A stretch of 64,000 nt of DNA from an uncultured Eubacteriales bacterium (GCA_900540635.1 UQGU01000001.1:124001-188000); one strand, 5' to 3'; counted from the stretch's first letter, positions 7,115-15,863 are shown. Notes: generated by a model from the sequence alone, not told the origin. Translations and numbers: made by a program.

Positions 7115-8815
7115 ATGGAAATGCCCACATTGCGGCGGCTCCGGACCAGCCGCCGGACGGTGGATGCCTTCGGCGGGCTGAACCGGTGCCCCCGGACCGG
7201 CGAAGGGGAATTTGCGCAGATGGAAAACCTGTCCTCGGACTTTTATCCCGTGCTGGCCCCCTGCCCGCCCCGGGAAAAGCTGGAGCCTGCGGGGGTCACC
7301 GCCCTGGGCGCAGGGCAGAGTCTTTTCTACACCCAGGGTACAGAGTTGGTGCTGGGGGACCGGCGAATTGACCTGGGTCTCACCCCGGAGGGGCCCAAGC
7401 AGCTGGTGAAAATGGGGGCCTATGTGGTGGTGTTCCCGGACGGGAAATACGCCAGCACCCTGGACGGCGCGGACTTCGGCAGCCTGGAGGCCCGGTTCGA
7501 AGGAAACGGCGCGGTATTGACCCCCTGCACCCTGGAAGGCGCAGACCGAATCCCGGCGCACGTACAGTCCGCCGAGCCAAAGGAGCCGGAAAACGGCACC
7601 CTCTGGCTGGACACGGCATCTTCCCCCGCCGTGCTGAAGGAATGGTCCGCCGCCTCCAACCTCTGGGTCGCAGTGGAAACACCCTATGTGCGCATTGACG
7701 CCCCGGGCATTGGCCTTTGCTTCCGGCAATACGACGGCGTGACCCTTTCGGGCACGGATGGGCTGGACGGGGCCAATGTGATCTGGCAGGCGGAGGAAAA
7801 TTTCGTCGTGGTCTCCGGCGTATTGGAGGGGCAGCAGAAAATCGGTACGCTGCTTTTGTCCCGGACCGTACCGGAAATGGACTATGTCATCGAGTGCGGC
7901 AACCGGCTCTGGGGCTGCCGGGCGGGAACGGACCGCCAAGGAGATCCCGTCAATGAGATCTACGCCTCCAAGCTGGGAGACTTCCGGAACTGGAACTGCT
8001 TCATGGGGCTGACCACGGACAGCTATGCCGTCACCGTGGGTACCCAGGGGCCCTTCACCGGGGCCATCACCTACCTTGGCAATCCCCTGTTTTTCAAGGA
8101 GGACTGCCTGTATAAGATCTACGGCAGCTACCCCGCCGCCTTTCATGTCCAGTCCACGGTATGCCGGGGCGTGGCCCGGGGCAGCGGCGGGAGCCTGGCC
8201 ATTGTGGGGGAGACGCTTTTCTATAAGTCCCCCATGGGCGTGTGCGCCTACGACGGCGCTCTGCCCGCAGAGGTGGGCAGAGCGCTGGGCACGGAGCCGC
8301 TGGAAGGGGGCATCGGCGCAGGCTGGGCCGGGAAATATTTCCTGAGCCTGCGGGAGAGCACCGGAACGGATGCTCTGTATGTCTACGACAAGCTGCTGGG
8401 CCAGTGGCACCGGGAGACGGGCTTCGAAGCCCGGCAGATGGTGTCCCACGGCGGAAAGCTCTACGGTCTGGACGAAAGCGGCGAAATGTGGCTGCTGCGA
8501 GGCGGCAAAAGCCGGGAACGGGTAAAATGGATGGCCCGCACCGGGCGCATCTCCGGCTGGGACGGTCAGCGGATGGTCCTGAAAAGCCTGGAGCTGCAGC
8601 TGCTTCTGGCAAACCGCGCCCGGATGGACATCTCCGTGCGCTATGACGACCGGGGTGCCTGGGAAAAGGTGGGCACTCTGACGGGCTCGGACCGCCGCTT
8701 CCTGCTTCCCATCCGGCCAAAGCCATGCAGCCATTTGGAGCTGCTGCTGGAGGGGGAAGGCGATGTCCGGCTCCTGTCCCTGACACGGGTGCTGCGGCAG
8801 GGAGGTGGGGTATGA
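7115..8815 (+). CDS. Putative tail nozzle or stopper with beta-propeller repeats
   Basis: The 566-residue protein is rich in short beta strands with repeated turns. Blade-like segments include LFYTQGTELVLGDRRI, MGAYVVVFPDGKYAST, NRLWGCRAGT followed by NEIYASKLGDFRNW, and LFYKSPMGVCAYDGA. The NEIYASKLGDFRNW type of segment is typical of propeller nozzle proteins of short-tailed phages, the part of the tail below the portal. An AAAGGAGG site precedes the ATG. No tape-measure or tail-tube gene is found nearby, which supports a podovirus-like tail. Identity beyond propeller structural protein is inference. Confidence 0.6.
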   Translation: MEMPTLRRLRTSRRTVDAFGGLNRCPRTGEGEFAQMENLSSDFYPVLAPCPPREKLEPAGVTALGAGQSLFYTQGTELVLGDRRIDLGLTPEGPKQLVKMGAYVVVFPDGKYASTLDGADFGSLEARFEGNGAVLTPCTLEGADRIPAHVQSAEPKEPENGTLWLDTASSPAVLKEWSAASNLWVAVETPYVRIDAPGIGLCFRQYDGVTLSGTDGLDGANVIWQAEENFVVVSGVLEGQQKIGTLLLSRTVPEMDYVIECGNRLWGCRAGTDRQGDPVNEIYASKLGDFRNWNCFMGLTTDSYAVTVGTQGPFTGAITYLGNPLFFKEDCLYKIYGSYPAAFHVQSTVCRGVARGSGGSLAIVGETLFYKSPMGVCAYDGALPAEVGRALGTEPLEGGIGAGWAGKYFLSLRESTGTDALYVYDKLLGQWHRETGFEARQMVSHGGKLYGLDESGEMWLLRGGKSRERVKWMARTGRISGWDGQRMVLKSLELQLLLANRARMDISVRYDDRGAWEKVGTLTGSDRRFLLPIRPKPCSHLELLLEGEGDVRLLSLTRVLRQGGGV

Positions 8816-9249
8816 CCCCCTTGGAGCTGCGGCTGCCGAACCTGACGGAGGGCGAACCGGAAGCCCAGCTGCGGCAGCTGCGCAGCTACCTGTACCAGCT
8901 GACGGAGCAGCTGCAGCTGGCTCTGGGCAGCCGGGAAGAGGCCGCAGTCACACCGGATACCCAAAAGCTGCTCCGTGAAGCGGTGGCCCTGAGCGCCAAG
9001 CGGGGGGATGGCCGGTATGCGGGACTGGAAGCCCTGGAAGGTCCCTGGCGGCAGCAGGCAGGCGCAGCGGAAGCATTGGAGGCCCGGCTTGCATTGCTGG
9101 AGGGGAAACCGGAGCCCCCGGAATTGCCCGCTGAGGCCCTGTACCGGGAAGGCACAGCGGGTATGCAGGTTCAGCAGGCGGATACGGTCCGCTTTCTGCC
9201 CCTGCCCCCCTTCGTCCAAACCCCGGACGGGCACTGGCAAATTCAGTAG
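8812..9249 (+). CDS. Phage structural protein with coiled coil, function unknown
   Basis: The 145-residue protein starts on an ATGA overlap with the preceding gene behind GGAGGTGGGG. The first two thirds are Leu/Gln/Glu/Ala-rich and predicted helical (for example RQLRSYLYQLTEQLQLAL), probably a coiled coil. The C-terminus is Pro-rich and ends in Trp-Gln-Ile-Gln. It lies between the nozzle and a Gln-rich virion protein, so a tail or ejection role is likely, but I do not recognise the family. Confidence 0.5.
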   Translation: MTPLELRLPNLTEGEPEAQLRQLRSYLYQLTEQLQLALGSREEAAVTPDTQKLLREAVALSAKRGDGRYAGLEALEGPWRQQAGAAEALEARLALLEGKPEPPELPAEALYREGTAGMQVQQADTVRFLPLPPFVQTPDGHWQIQ

Positions 9250-9264
9250 AAGGAAGGAGAAGAC

Positions 9265-9900
9265 ATGGAAGAAGAGAAGAAAAAATACACCGCGTCTGCT
9301 CAGGTGGAGCAGGCGCGGCAGGAGGCCCAGGCCAGCGACACCCGGAAGCCCGGGGAATACGTCTCCAAATGGCAGCAGCAGCTGGACGCGGCCATGGAGA
9401 AGATCCTGAACCGGGAGAAGTTTTCCTACAACCTGAACGGCGACGCCCTGTACCGGCAGTACAAGGATCAGGCCATTCAGAACGGGCGGCTGGCCATGCA
9501 GGATACCCTGGGGCAGGCGGCGGCCATGACCGGAGGCTTCGGCAGCTCCTACGGTCAGACCGCAGCCCAGCAGGCCTACCGGCAGCAGATGGCGAATCTG
9601 GGTGACAAGGCCTCCGCCCTTTACGACAAGGCCCGCTCGGAATACGACCGGCAGGGCACGGCGGACAAGCAGGCCTATGACCTGCTCCTGCAGCGGGAAA
9701 ACAGCAGCCAGAACCAGTACAAGCAGAATCTGGCGGCCTGGGAAGCGGAGAATCAGCGGCTCTGGAACCGCTACGACCAGGCCCGCAGTGACGACTACGG
9801 CGCCTACCGGGACGAGATCAAGGACGACCAGTGGCTCCGGGAATTCCAGCAGGCCCAGGAGCAGTTCTACGAAAAGCTGCGGCGGCAGTATGGCTACTAA
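9265..9900 (+). CDS. Gln/Tyr-rich helical virion protein, possible ejection protein
   Basis: The 211-residue protein is strongly hydrophilic, with repeated Tyr/Gln/Asp/Arg helices. It includes YNLNGDALYRQYKDQAIQNG and GQAAAMTGGFGSSYGQ, a segment recurring in prophages of Clostridia beside nozzle genes. Such helical proteins in short-tailed phages are often packaged and ejected with DNA. There is no catalytic motif. The ribosome binding site is AAGGAAGGAGA. The ejection role is inferred from composition and position only. Confidence 0.5.
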   Translation: MEEEKKKYTASAQVEQARQEAQASDTRKPGEYVSKWQQQLDAAMEKILNREKFSYNLNGDALYRQYKDQAIQNGRLAMQDTLGQAAAMTGGFGSSYGQTAAQQAYRQQMANLGDKASALYDKARSEYDRQGTADKQAYDLLLQRENSSQNQYKQNLAAWEAENQRLWNRYDQARSDDYGAYRDEIKDDQWLREFQQAQEQFYEKLRRQYGY

Positions 9901-9910
9901 AGGAGGCGGC

Positions 9911-10972
9911 ATGATTTTATCCAGTTTGACCGTTCCCCTGACCGTTCAGGGGGACACCCTGGGCGCTCCCCTGGCCATTACGCTGCCCTGCCTGGGGCGG
10001 ACGGTAGGGCTGCGCTACCGCTGCGGTGCAAAATCGGGAACCGTCGCAGCCCCCGGCAGACTCACCCGGGCAGAATGGACACCGCCGCTGACCCTGGCAG
10101 AGGAATATCCGGACCGGGATAAAATCCCCGTCAAGCTGATTCTGGATGCCTATGAAAACGGCAAAATCGAAGACAGCCGGGAAAAGCAGGTGCTGCTGTC
10201 CATCCCGGAAGGATTCCATCCCACGGTGACGCTGCGGGCAGCACCCCAGGCAGGGGATCGCTTTCTGCAAGGCGGCCAGGCCCTGGTTGAAGTGACTGCT
10301 TCGGGAACTCTGGGCGCAGAGATCACCGGCTGCACCGTCCGCTGCGGCGATCTGACCGGGCAGGGGCAAAGGCTTCGCTTCGACCTGCCCCAGGCAGGGG
10401 AAATTCCGGTGACGGCCCGGGTAACGGACAGCCGGGGCAGGTCTTCCCAGGCGAGCGCCACCGTCTCCGTGGAGCCGGGCGGCACCGGCAGCGAGTCTCC
10501 CCTGGTGGACCTGAACCCGGCGGCCAAGGCCCTGGGCATCGGCTGCCGGGGAGATGCCCAGAATACCCTTTCCATGGGTCTGGCCCTGGACATGGGCGGG
10601 CAGCGGCTATCCGGGCTGCCTACGGCGGCGGAGTCCACCGATGCCATGTCCCTGGGGCAGGCGGCGGCAAGCTTTCTGGGGCTGCGGAAGCTCTGGGAGA
10701 ATCCGAGCCCCGAGCAGGAATTTCCCGCCCAGACCGTTGCTGCCGCCGGGGCGCTTCTGCTCATCGAGGCGGCGGCTCAGGCGGGCAGTGCGCAGCGGGT
10801 CTGGGAGCTTGCCGGGACTGCCGGGGCCATAAGAGTATTTTCCGGCAGCACCCTGGCGGTCCGAACGCTCCGGCAGACCGAAGCCGGGCTGGAATTCGCC
10901 GCTGCCGCACCGGCAGACACCTGGGCGGTGCCTCTGGCGGTATACGCACTGAAAGAAGGGAGTATTGGATGA
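9911..10972 (+). CDS. Fibre-like minor tail protein
   Basis: The 353-residue protein has an N-terminal beta-rich half with VTARVTDSRGRSSQASATVSV near residue 175, an Ig-like strand pattern. A low-complexity linker follows, then segments such as LSMGLALDMGGQRLSGLP that resemble the collar of tail-fibre proteins (DUF859-like). It probably forms the host-contacting tip. The AGGAGG site is optimal, and the stop overlaps the next ATG. The fibre call is by composition and order. Confidence 0.5.
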   Translation: MILSSLTVPLTVQGDTLGAPLAITLPCLGRTVGLRYRCGAKSGTVAAPGRLTRAEWTPPLTLAEEYPDRDKIPVKLILDAYENGKIEDSREKQVLLSIPEGFHPTVTLRAAPQAGDRFLQGGQALVEVTASGTLGAEITGCTVRCGDLTGQGQRLRFDLPQAGEIPVTARVTDSRGRSSQASATVSVEPGGTGSESPLVDLNPAAKALGIGCRGDAQNTLSMGLALDMGGQRLSGLPTAAESTDAMSLGQAAASFLGLRKLWENPSPEQEFPAQTVAAAGALLLIEAAAQAGSAQRVWELAGTAGAIRVFSGSTLAVRTLRQTEAGLEFAAAAPADTWAVPLAVYALKEGSIG

Positions 10973-11229
10973 ACGCAACGGTATTGGCATCCCTGATCAC
11001 GGGGCTGCTGTCTCTGGCGGGGGTCATGCTGAGCAATCTCCTGTCGGACCGGCGGCGGGAAAATGCCCTGCGGACAGCCCAGGCCGTAACGGATGAGCAG
11101 CTGCGGCAGCTGACAAGGGAGGTCCGGGAGCACAACAATTTTGCCCGGCGGATGCCGGTGGTAGAAGAGCAGATCAAAGTCATCAATCACAGGTTAGAGG
11201 ACCTGGAAAAGGAAGGAGCAAAATCATGA
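10969..11229 (+). CDS. XhlA-like small membrane protein with coiled coil
   Basis: The 86-residue protein has one hydrophobic helix (residues about 4-26, ending in LLSDRRR) and then a charged coiled coil. This is the layout of hemolysin XhlA-type proteins that pair with a holin. It overlaps the fibre gene by ATGA and the holin gene by four bases. It probably anchors or regulates the lysis pore, but the family match is only by shape. Confidence 0.5.
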   Translation: MNATVLASLITGLLSLAGVMLSNLLSDRRRENALRTAQAVTDEQLRQLTREVREHNNFARRMPVVEEQIKVINHRLEDLEKEGAKS

Positions 11230-11477
11230 TCAATTGGAAGGTACGTCTGAAAAATGTGAATTTCTGGCTGGCGGCAATCCCCGCCGCCCTGCTGGTAGCC
11301 CAGAGCATCGCCGCTCTGTTTGGCTTTGCCCTGCCCGTACAGGCAGTGGAGGGAAAGCTGCTGGACCTGATCAATGCAGTGTTTGGACTGCTGACCATTC
11401 TCGGCATCGTCAATGACCCCACCACCCGCGGCCTGCGCGACAGCACCCGGGCAATGGAATATCAAAATCCCAACTAA
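11226..11477 (+). CDS. Phage holin, phi LC3 type
   Basis: The 83-residue protein matches the phi LC3 holin pattern. It has INWKVRLKN at the N-terminus, two transmembrane helices (about 12-33 and 45-63) and DPTTRGLRDSTRAM at the C-terminus. It would permeabilise the membrane at lysis. An endolysin gene normally follows but none is present here. Instead a strong hairpin follows directly, suggesting the operon ends with the holin. Confidence 0.85.
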   Translation: MINWKVRLKNVNFWLAAIPAALLVAQSIAALFGFALPVQAVEGKLLDLINAVFGLLTILGIVNDPTTRGLRDSTRAMEYQNPN

Positions 11478-11487
11478 TACGCCATGG

Positions 11488-11513
11488 GGCGGCTGCTTTT
11501 GCAGCCGCCCCGG
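11488..11513 (+). terminator. GC-rich hairpin at the end of the phage operon
   Basis: GGGGCGGCTGC and GCAGCCGCCCC form an 11-base-pair perfect stem around a TTTT loop, 10 bases after the holin stop. There is no immediate T run. A run of seven T lies 20 bases further on. Termination is likely but not certain. Confidence 0.6.
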
Positions 11514-11562
11514 AAGCGCAGCATTACCCACTTTTTTTCGCAGGCGTGCAAACAAGTGCACA

Positions 11563-11638
11563 AAAATGCCCCCTTTTTTCTCTTAGCATAACTATCCCAC
11601 AGAGTGGAACAGCCAGTAAGAGGAACAGGGGGCATTTT
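11563..11638. repeat. Nested inverted repeat beyond the phage operon
   Basis: Three stems are nested on one axis: AAAATGCCCCC (11563-11573) with GGGGGCATTTT (11628-11638), CTCTTA (11580-11585) with TAAGAG (11617-11622), and CCAC with GTGG around AGA (11597-11607). The symmetry works on either strand. It may be a bidirectional terminator between the converging phage operon and the small membrane protein gene, a structured RNA, or a phage attachment region. Confidence 0.55.
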
Positions 11639-11659
11639 GTTTACGTAATATGTCGGCCC

Positions 11660-11890
11660 TCAGAAGGGATGGCGGCAGCCGTAGAGGAATACGGCCATGG
11701 GGGCGAGGAGCACAGGGGTTCCTGCGAACACCAGCAGCCAATCCGGAGTCCCCAGGGCCACCCGGGAGACGGCCAGCCACAGCACAGCCCCCAGCAGCGC
11801 GCCAATAACGGCCAAAACCCACACGCAAACCCTATATTTGCGCTCTGCCATCCAGGAAGTACGGTCTACAAGATTCCACAGTTTTTTCAT
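11660..11890 (-). CDS. Small two-helix membrane protein, unknown function
   Basis: The 76-residue protein has two hydrophobic segments (about residues 22-42 and 50-70: VCVWVLAVIGALLGAVLWLA and LLVFAGTPVLLAPMAVFLYG). The N-terminus is Trp- and charge-rich. An AGAAGGAA ribosome binding site lies 7 bases before the ATG. The gene converges on the phage operon and diverges from the phosphate transporter. No family is recognised. The good ribosome binding site and clean membrane topology make it more likely real than chance. Confidence 0.5.
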   Translation of the reverse strand: MKKLWNLVDRTSWMAERKYRVCVWVLAVIGALLGAVLWLAVSRVALGTPDWLLVFAGTPVLLAPMAVFLYGCRHPF

Positions 11891-11951
11891 AACAATTCCT
11901 TCTTTCTGCCCTCACCCTACCCCCGGAAGGTAAAGGGCGCAACGGTGGAAT

Positions 11952-12018
11952 CGTAAAACATAGGTAAAATCCCGAAATTTTACACTGGCTTTACATTCCG
12001 CCCCGTTTGGACTTTACG
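11952..12018 (+). promoter_or_regulatory. Pho-box-like hexamer array before the Na/Pi transporter
   Basis: TTTACA occurs at 11979 and 11990, exactly 11 bases apart, with TTTACG at 12013. The reverse orientation carries CGTAAA at 11952 and GGTAAA at 11963, again 11 bases apart. PhoB/PhoP-type regulators bind tandem TTNACA hexamers with this period. A TAAGAT -10 element at 12028-12033 follows. The operon encodes a phosphate transporter and its own PhoB/PhoR-like pair, so autoregulation by phosphate starvation is inferred. Confidence 0.65.
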
Positions 12019-12063
12019 CAGCCAATTTAAGATAGGGTCAGAAACGTAAAGGAGCTGTAAAAA

Positions 12064-13833
12064 ATGGATATTTTCGGGATCTTGAATCTGTTGGGCGGCC
12101 TGGCCCTGTTCTTATACGGCATGTCCGCCATGGGCGACGGGCTGGTGCAGCTGTCCGGCGGCCGCCTGGAAAAAATACTGGAAAAGCTGACCCAGAAGAA
12201 GATCATGGCCGTGCTGCTGGGCCTGCTGGTGACGGCCGTCATCCAGTCCTCCTCCGCCACCACGGTTATGGTGGTCGGCTTTGTAAACTCCGGCATTATG
12301 AACCTCAGTCAGGCCGTGGGCATCATCATGGGCGCCAACATCGGCACCACCGTCACCTCCTGGCTGCTGTCCCTGACGGGCATTCAGGGCAGCAATCTGT
12401 TCCTGAAGCTTTTGAAGCCCAGCTCCTTCTCCCCGATTCTCGCCGCCATCGGTGTCATTCTCACCATGACCGCCAAGGAGGACGACAGGAAGAAAAACAT
12501 CGGCACCATTTTCGTGGGCTTCGCCATTCTGATGTTCGGCATGGAGGCCATGAGCTCCTCCGTCTCCCCCCTGGCCCAGAACGAGAAGTTCACCGGCGTC
12601 CTCACCGCCTTCTCCAATCCCATCCTGGGTCTGCTGGCCGGTGCGGCCCTGACCGCCATCATCCAGTCCTCCTCTGCCTCCGTGGGCATTTTGCAGGCCC
12701 TGTGCATGACCGGGGCCGTCAGCTTCGGCACCGCCATTCCCATCATCATGGGCCAGAACATCGGCACCTGTGTCACGGCCCTGCTCTCCGGCATGGGTGC
12801 CAGCAAAAATGCCCGCCGTGCCTCTCTCATCCATCTTTATTTTAATTTAATTGGCACTTTGCTGTTTCTTGTGGTATTCTATACATTGAACAGCTTCCTG
12901 CACTTCTCCTTCCTGCTCACCCCCGCCAGCGCGGCGGACATTGCCGTGATCCACAGCCTGTTCAACATCGGCTGCACCATCGTGCTCTTCCCCTTCTCCA
13001 ATGTGCTGGTGAAGCTGGCACAGCTCACCATCCCCGACGGCAAGGAGGCCGCCCAGGATACCCGCCCCGCAGCCTTGCAGGCTCTGGACGAGCGCTTCCT
13101 GGACCGGCCCGGCTTTGCCATGAATCTGTGCAAGGAGGCCGTGGACCATATGGCGGACCTGGCCCGGAACTCCTTCCAGCTGGCCATGGGGCTGCTGGAC
13201 AACTTCTCCGAAAAGGATTTGCAGCGCGTCATCGCCATGGAGCAGGAATCCGACAGCTACGAGGACACTTTGGGCACCTATCTCGTCAAGCTCTCCGGCA
13301 AGGACCTGAGCAAGGCAGACAGCCGGACGCTGTCCATCCTGCTGCACTGCATCAATGACTTCGAGCGCATCTCGGACCACGCCATCAACGTGGCCGAATC
13401 CGCCCAGGAGCTGCGCGACAAAGGACTGACCCTGTCCGAGGACAGCCGGAAGGAGCTGGCCGTCTACGGCAAGGCCGTCAGCGACATTCTGGATCTGACC
13501 GTCTCCGTCTTCGCTGCAGACGACACGGACCGCGCCCGGTCCGTGGAGCCTCTGGAGGAGGTCATCGATACCCTGAGCATCGAGATGCGGCAGCGGCACA
13601 TTATCCGGCTGCGCAAGGGCGCCTGCTCTTTGGAGGCAGGGCTCATTCTGGAGGACCTGCTCACCGGCTACGAGCGGGTATCGGACCACTGCTCCAATGT
13701 GGCCGTCTGCCTGATCGAGGTCCATGCCAACGAATACGACACCCACGAATATCTGAATCTGACCACCAAGGGCAGCGACCCCTGGTTCCGGCAGGAATAC
13801 GACAAGAAGCTGAAGGAATACCCGCTGCCCTGA
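12064..13833 (+). CDS. Na/Pi cotransporter family protein with PhoU domain
   Basis: The 589-residue protein has the duplicated Na/Pi cotransporter II module. AVIQSSSATTVMVVGF near residue 60 and AIIQSSSASVGILQAL near residue 200 are the paired QSSS motifs. Several membrane helices extend to about residue 315. The remainder (about 345-560) is a PhoU-like helical domain with repeated E-x(3)-D segments (INDFERISDHAINVAE, LTGYERVSDHCSNVAV) that bind metal clusters. It imports phosphate with sodium, with PhoU as regulator. An AAAGGAG site precedes the ATG. It is first in an operon with a PhoB/PhoR-like pair. Confidence 0.9.
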   Translation: MDIFGILNLLGGLALFLYGMSAMGDGLVQLSGGRLEKILEKLTQKKIMAVLLGLLVTAVIQSSSATTVMVVGFVNSGIMNLSQAVGIIMGANIGTTVTSWLLSLTGIQGSNLFLKLLKPSSFSPILAAIGVILTMTAKEDDRKKNIGTIFVGFAILMFGMEAMSSSVSPLAQNEKFTGVLTAFSNPILGLLAGAALTAIIQSSSASVGILQALCMTGAVSFGTAIPIIMGQNIGTCVTALLSGMGASKNARRASLIHLYFNLIGTLLFLVVFYTLNSFLHFSFLLTPASAADIAVIHSLFNIGCTIVLFPFSNVLVKLAQLTIPDGKEAAQDTRPAALQALDERFLDRPGFAMNLCKEAVDHMADLARNSFQLAMGLLDNFSEKDLQRVIAMEQESDSYEDTLGTYLVKLSGKDLSKADSRTLSILLHCINDFERISDHAINVAESAQELRDKGLTLSEDSRKELAVYGKAVSDILDLTVSVFAADDTDRARSVEPLEEVIDTLSIEMRQRHIIRLRKGACSLEAGLILEDLLTGYERVSDHCSNVAVCLIEVHANEYDTHEYLNLTTKGSDPWFRQEYDKKLKEYPLP

Positions 13834-13852
13834 CGAAGGAAAGGAATACACT

Positions 13853-14536
13853 ATGGCACTGATCTATGTAGTAGAGGACGATGACAACATCCGGGAAATC
13901 GAGACCATCGCCCTGAAAAACAGCAATTATCTGGTAAAGGCCTTTGCCCGGGCCACAGACTTTTACCGGGCTCTGAACGACATTCTGCCGGACCTGGTGC
14001 TGATGGATGTAATGCTGCCGGACGAAAACGGCTGCGATATTGTGAGGCGGCTGCGCAGCCAGTCCGCCACCAAGCGGCTGCCCGTGATCATGGTCACCGC
14101 CAAAACCTCGGAAATGGACATGGTGAAGGGACTGGACGACGGGGCCGACGACTATATCAAAAAGCCCTTCTCCGTGCTGGAGCTGCTGTCCCGGGTGAAG
14201 GCCCTGCTGCGCCGCTCCACAGAGGAGACCGCCCAGCAGCTCCGGGTGGGGGACATCCAGCTGGACAACGCCCGCCGGATCGTCCTGGCCCAGGGCAAAA
14301 GCGTGGAGCTGACCTACAAGGAATATGAGCTCCTGCGGTATCTGATGATCAACGCGGAGATGGTCCTGTCCCGGGAATCCATTATGCGCTTCGTCTGGGG
14401 CACGGACTTTGAAGGCGAAACCCGCACCGTGGACATGCACATCAAGACCCTGCGGCAGAAGCTTGGCCCCTGCGGCCGTCAGATCGGCACCGTCCGCAAT
14501 GTGGGCTACGTGCTGCAAAGCACCCCGGAAAGCTGA
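13853..14536 (+). CDS. OmpR/PhoB-family response regulator
   Basis: The 227-residue protein has an N-terminal receiver with the acidic pocket VVEDDD, the phospho-acceptor Asp52 in LVLMDVMLP, and Lys in YIKKPF. A C-terminal winged helix follows (about 130-225, with LTYKEYELLRYL and TVDMHIKTLRQKLG). It starts 20 bases after the transporter gene, and its partner kinase gene follows 10 bases later. The Pho-box-like sites upstream make it the probable activator of this operon. It is PhoP/PhoB-like by context. Confidence 0.9.
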   Translation: MALIYVVEDDDNIREIETIALKNSNYLVKAFARATDFYRALNDILPDLVLMDVMLPDENGCDIVRRLRSQSATKRLPVIMVTAKTSEMDMVKGLDDGADDYIKKPFSVLELLSRVKALLRRSTEETAQQLRVGDIQLDNARRIVLAQGKSVELTYKEYELLRYLMINAEMVLSRESIMRFVWGTDFEGETRTVDMHIKTLRQKLGPCGRQIGTVRNVGYVLQSTPES

Positions 14537-14545
14537 GGCCATCTC

Positions 14546-15853
14546 ATGAAGCAGAAAATCAATCTGCGCCTGGGGCTCATCGCCCTGGTGGCCCTGATCC
14601 TCACCACCGTCGGCGTGACCAAGGTCTATTACGACCTGTTCCGTCAGCAGGTGGGCCGGGATCTGCGGCTGACGGCCCATCTGTTGGGCCAGAGCGGCGA
14701 ATTCACCCGGGGCAATGCCCCCAAATTGCAAGACCCCGAGGTCCGCATCACCTGGGTGGACGCCGACGGCACCGTGCTCTATGACGATGAGGCCGACGCC
14801 GGAGCCCTTCCCAACCACGCAGACCGGCCGGAGATCCGGCAGGCCATGGACACCGGCGAGGGGGAGATCGTCCGCACCTCGGATACCTTCAATATGAACA
14901 CCTTTTACTATGCCCTGCGGCTGGATGACGGCACGGTGCTGCGGCTGGCGGTGGACGCCCGGTCCATCAGCTCCGTATTTTTGGCGGCGGTGCCGGTGCT
15001 GCTGATCATCGCCGTGGTGATCTTCGCCGTGTGCCTGCTGCTGGGCCACCTGCTCACCGCCCAGCTGATCGCCCCCATTGACGATATGGCCGAGCACCTG
15101 GACGAGCCCGCCCGGGAGCCTGTCTATCAGGAGCTGGAGCCCTTCGCCCGGAAAATCCGCAGCCAGCACGAGAAGATTCTCTCCGCCGCCCAGAGCCGCC
15201 AGGATTTCACCGCCAACGTATCCCACGAGCTGAAAACCCCCCTGACGGCCATTTCCGGCTACGCCGAGCTCATTGAAAACAAGATGGTAGACGGGGAACA
15301 GCAGCTGCGCTTCGCCGGAGAGATTCGGAAGAACGCCGCACGGCTTCTGAGCCTGATCAACGACATCATCCAGCTCTCCGAGCTGGACAGCGCCCAGGCC
15401 CCCGCCCGGGTACAGAGCGTGGAGCTGCTGAGCCTGGCCAAAGAGGTCTGCGGCGATCTGGAGGTCCCCGCCCGGCAGCGGCGCATCACCCTGCAATGCT
15501 TCGGCCGGGAGGCCACGGTCATGGGTGACCGGGAGCTATTGAAAGAGCTCCTGGAAAACCTGGTGCAGAACGCCATCCGCTACAACCGGGAGGGCGGCTT
15601 CGTCCAGGTCACTGCCAAGGAAGAGGCGGGCCACGCCCAATGGATCGTGGAGGACAACGGCATCGGCATCCCCGAGGACGCCAAGGACCGGGTCTTCGAG
15701 CGGTTCTACCGGGTGGACAAGAGCCGCTCCCGGGAAACCGGCGGCACCGGCTTAGGTCTCGCCATCGTCAAGCACATCGCCCAGATCCACAACGCCACAG
15801 TCACCCTGGATTCCGCCCTGGGCAAGGGTACAAAGATCACGGTGACATTCTGA
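14546..15853 (+). CDS. PhoR-like sensor histidine kinase
   Basis: The 435-residue protein has an N-terminal helix (about 8-30), an extracytoplasmic sensor of about 115 residues, a second helix (about 150-172) and then a short linker. The HisKA box is NVSHELKTPLTAISGYAELI with the His near residue 227. The ATPase has N box ENLVQNAIRYN, G1 DNGIGIP and G2 GTGLGLAIV. It should phosphorylate the regulator encoded just upstream. There is no visible PAS domain, unlike long PhoR proteins. A strong terminator follows. Confidence 0.88.
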   Translation: MKQKINLRLGLIALVALILTTVGVTKVYYDLFRQQVGRDLRLTAHLLGQSGEFTRGNAPKLQDPEVRITWVDADGTVLYDDEADAGALPNHADRPEIRQAMDTGEGEIVRTSDTFNMNTFYYALRLDDGTVLRLAVDARSISSVFLAAVPVLLIIAVVIFAVCLLLGHLLTAQLIAPIDDMAEHLDEPAREPVYQELEPFARKIRSQHEKILSAAQSRQDFTANVSHELKTPLTAISGYAELIENKMVDGEQQLRFAGEIRKNAARLLSLINDIIQLSELDSAQAPARVQSVELLSLAKEVCGDLEVPARQRRITLQCFGREATVMGDRELLKELLENLVQNAIRYNREGGFVQVTAKEEAGHAQWIVEDNGIGIPEDAKDRVFERFYRVDKSRSRETGGTGLGLAIVKHIAQIHNATVTLDSALGKGTKITVTF

Positions 15854-15863
15854 GGAAACTAAA

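Noticed and set aside
11546..11956. 136-codon plus-strand frame after the phage operon
   Set aside because: It runs opposite the small membrane protein gene, which has a good ribosome binding site and clear helices, and it spans the nested inverted repeat.
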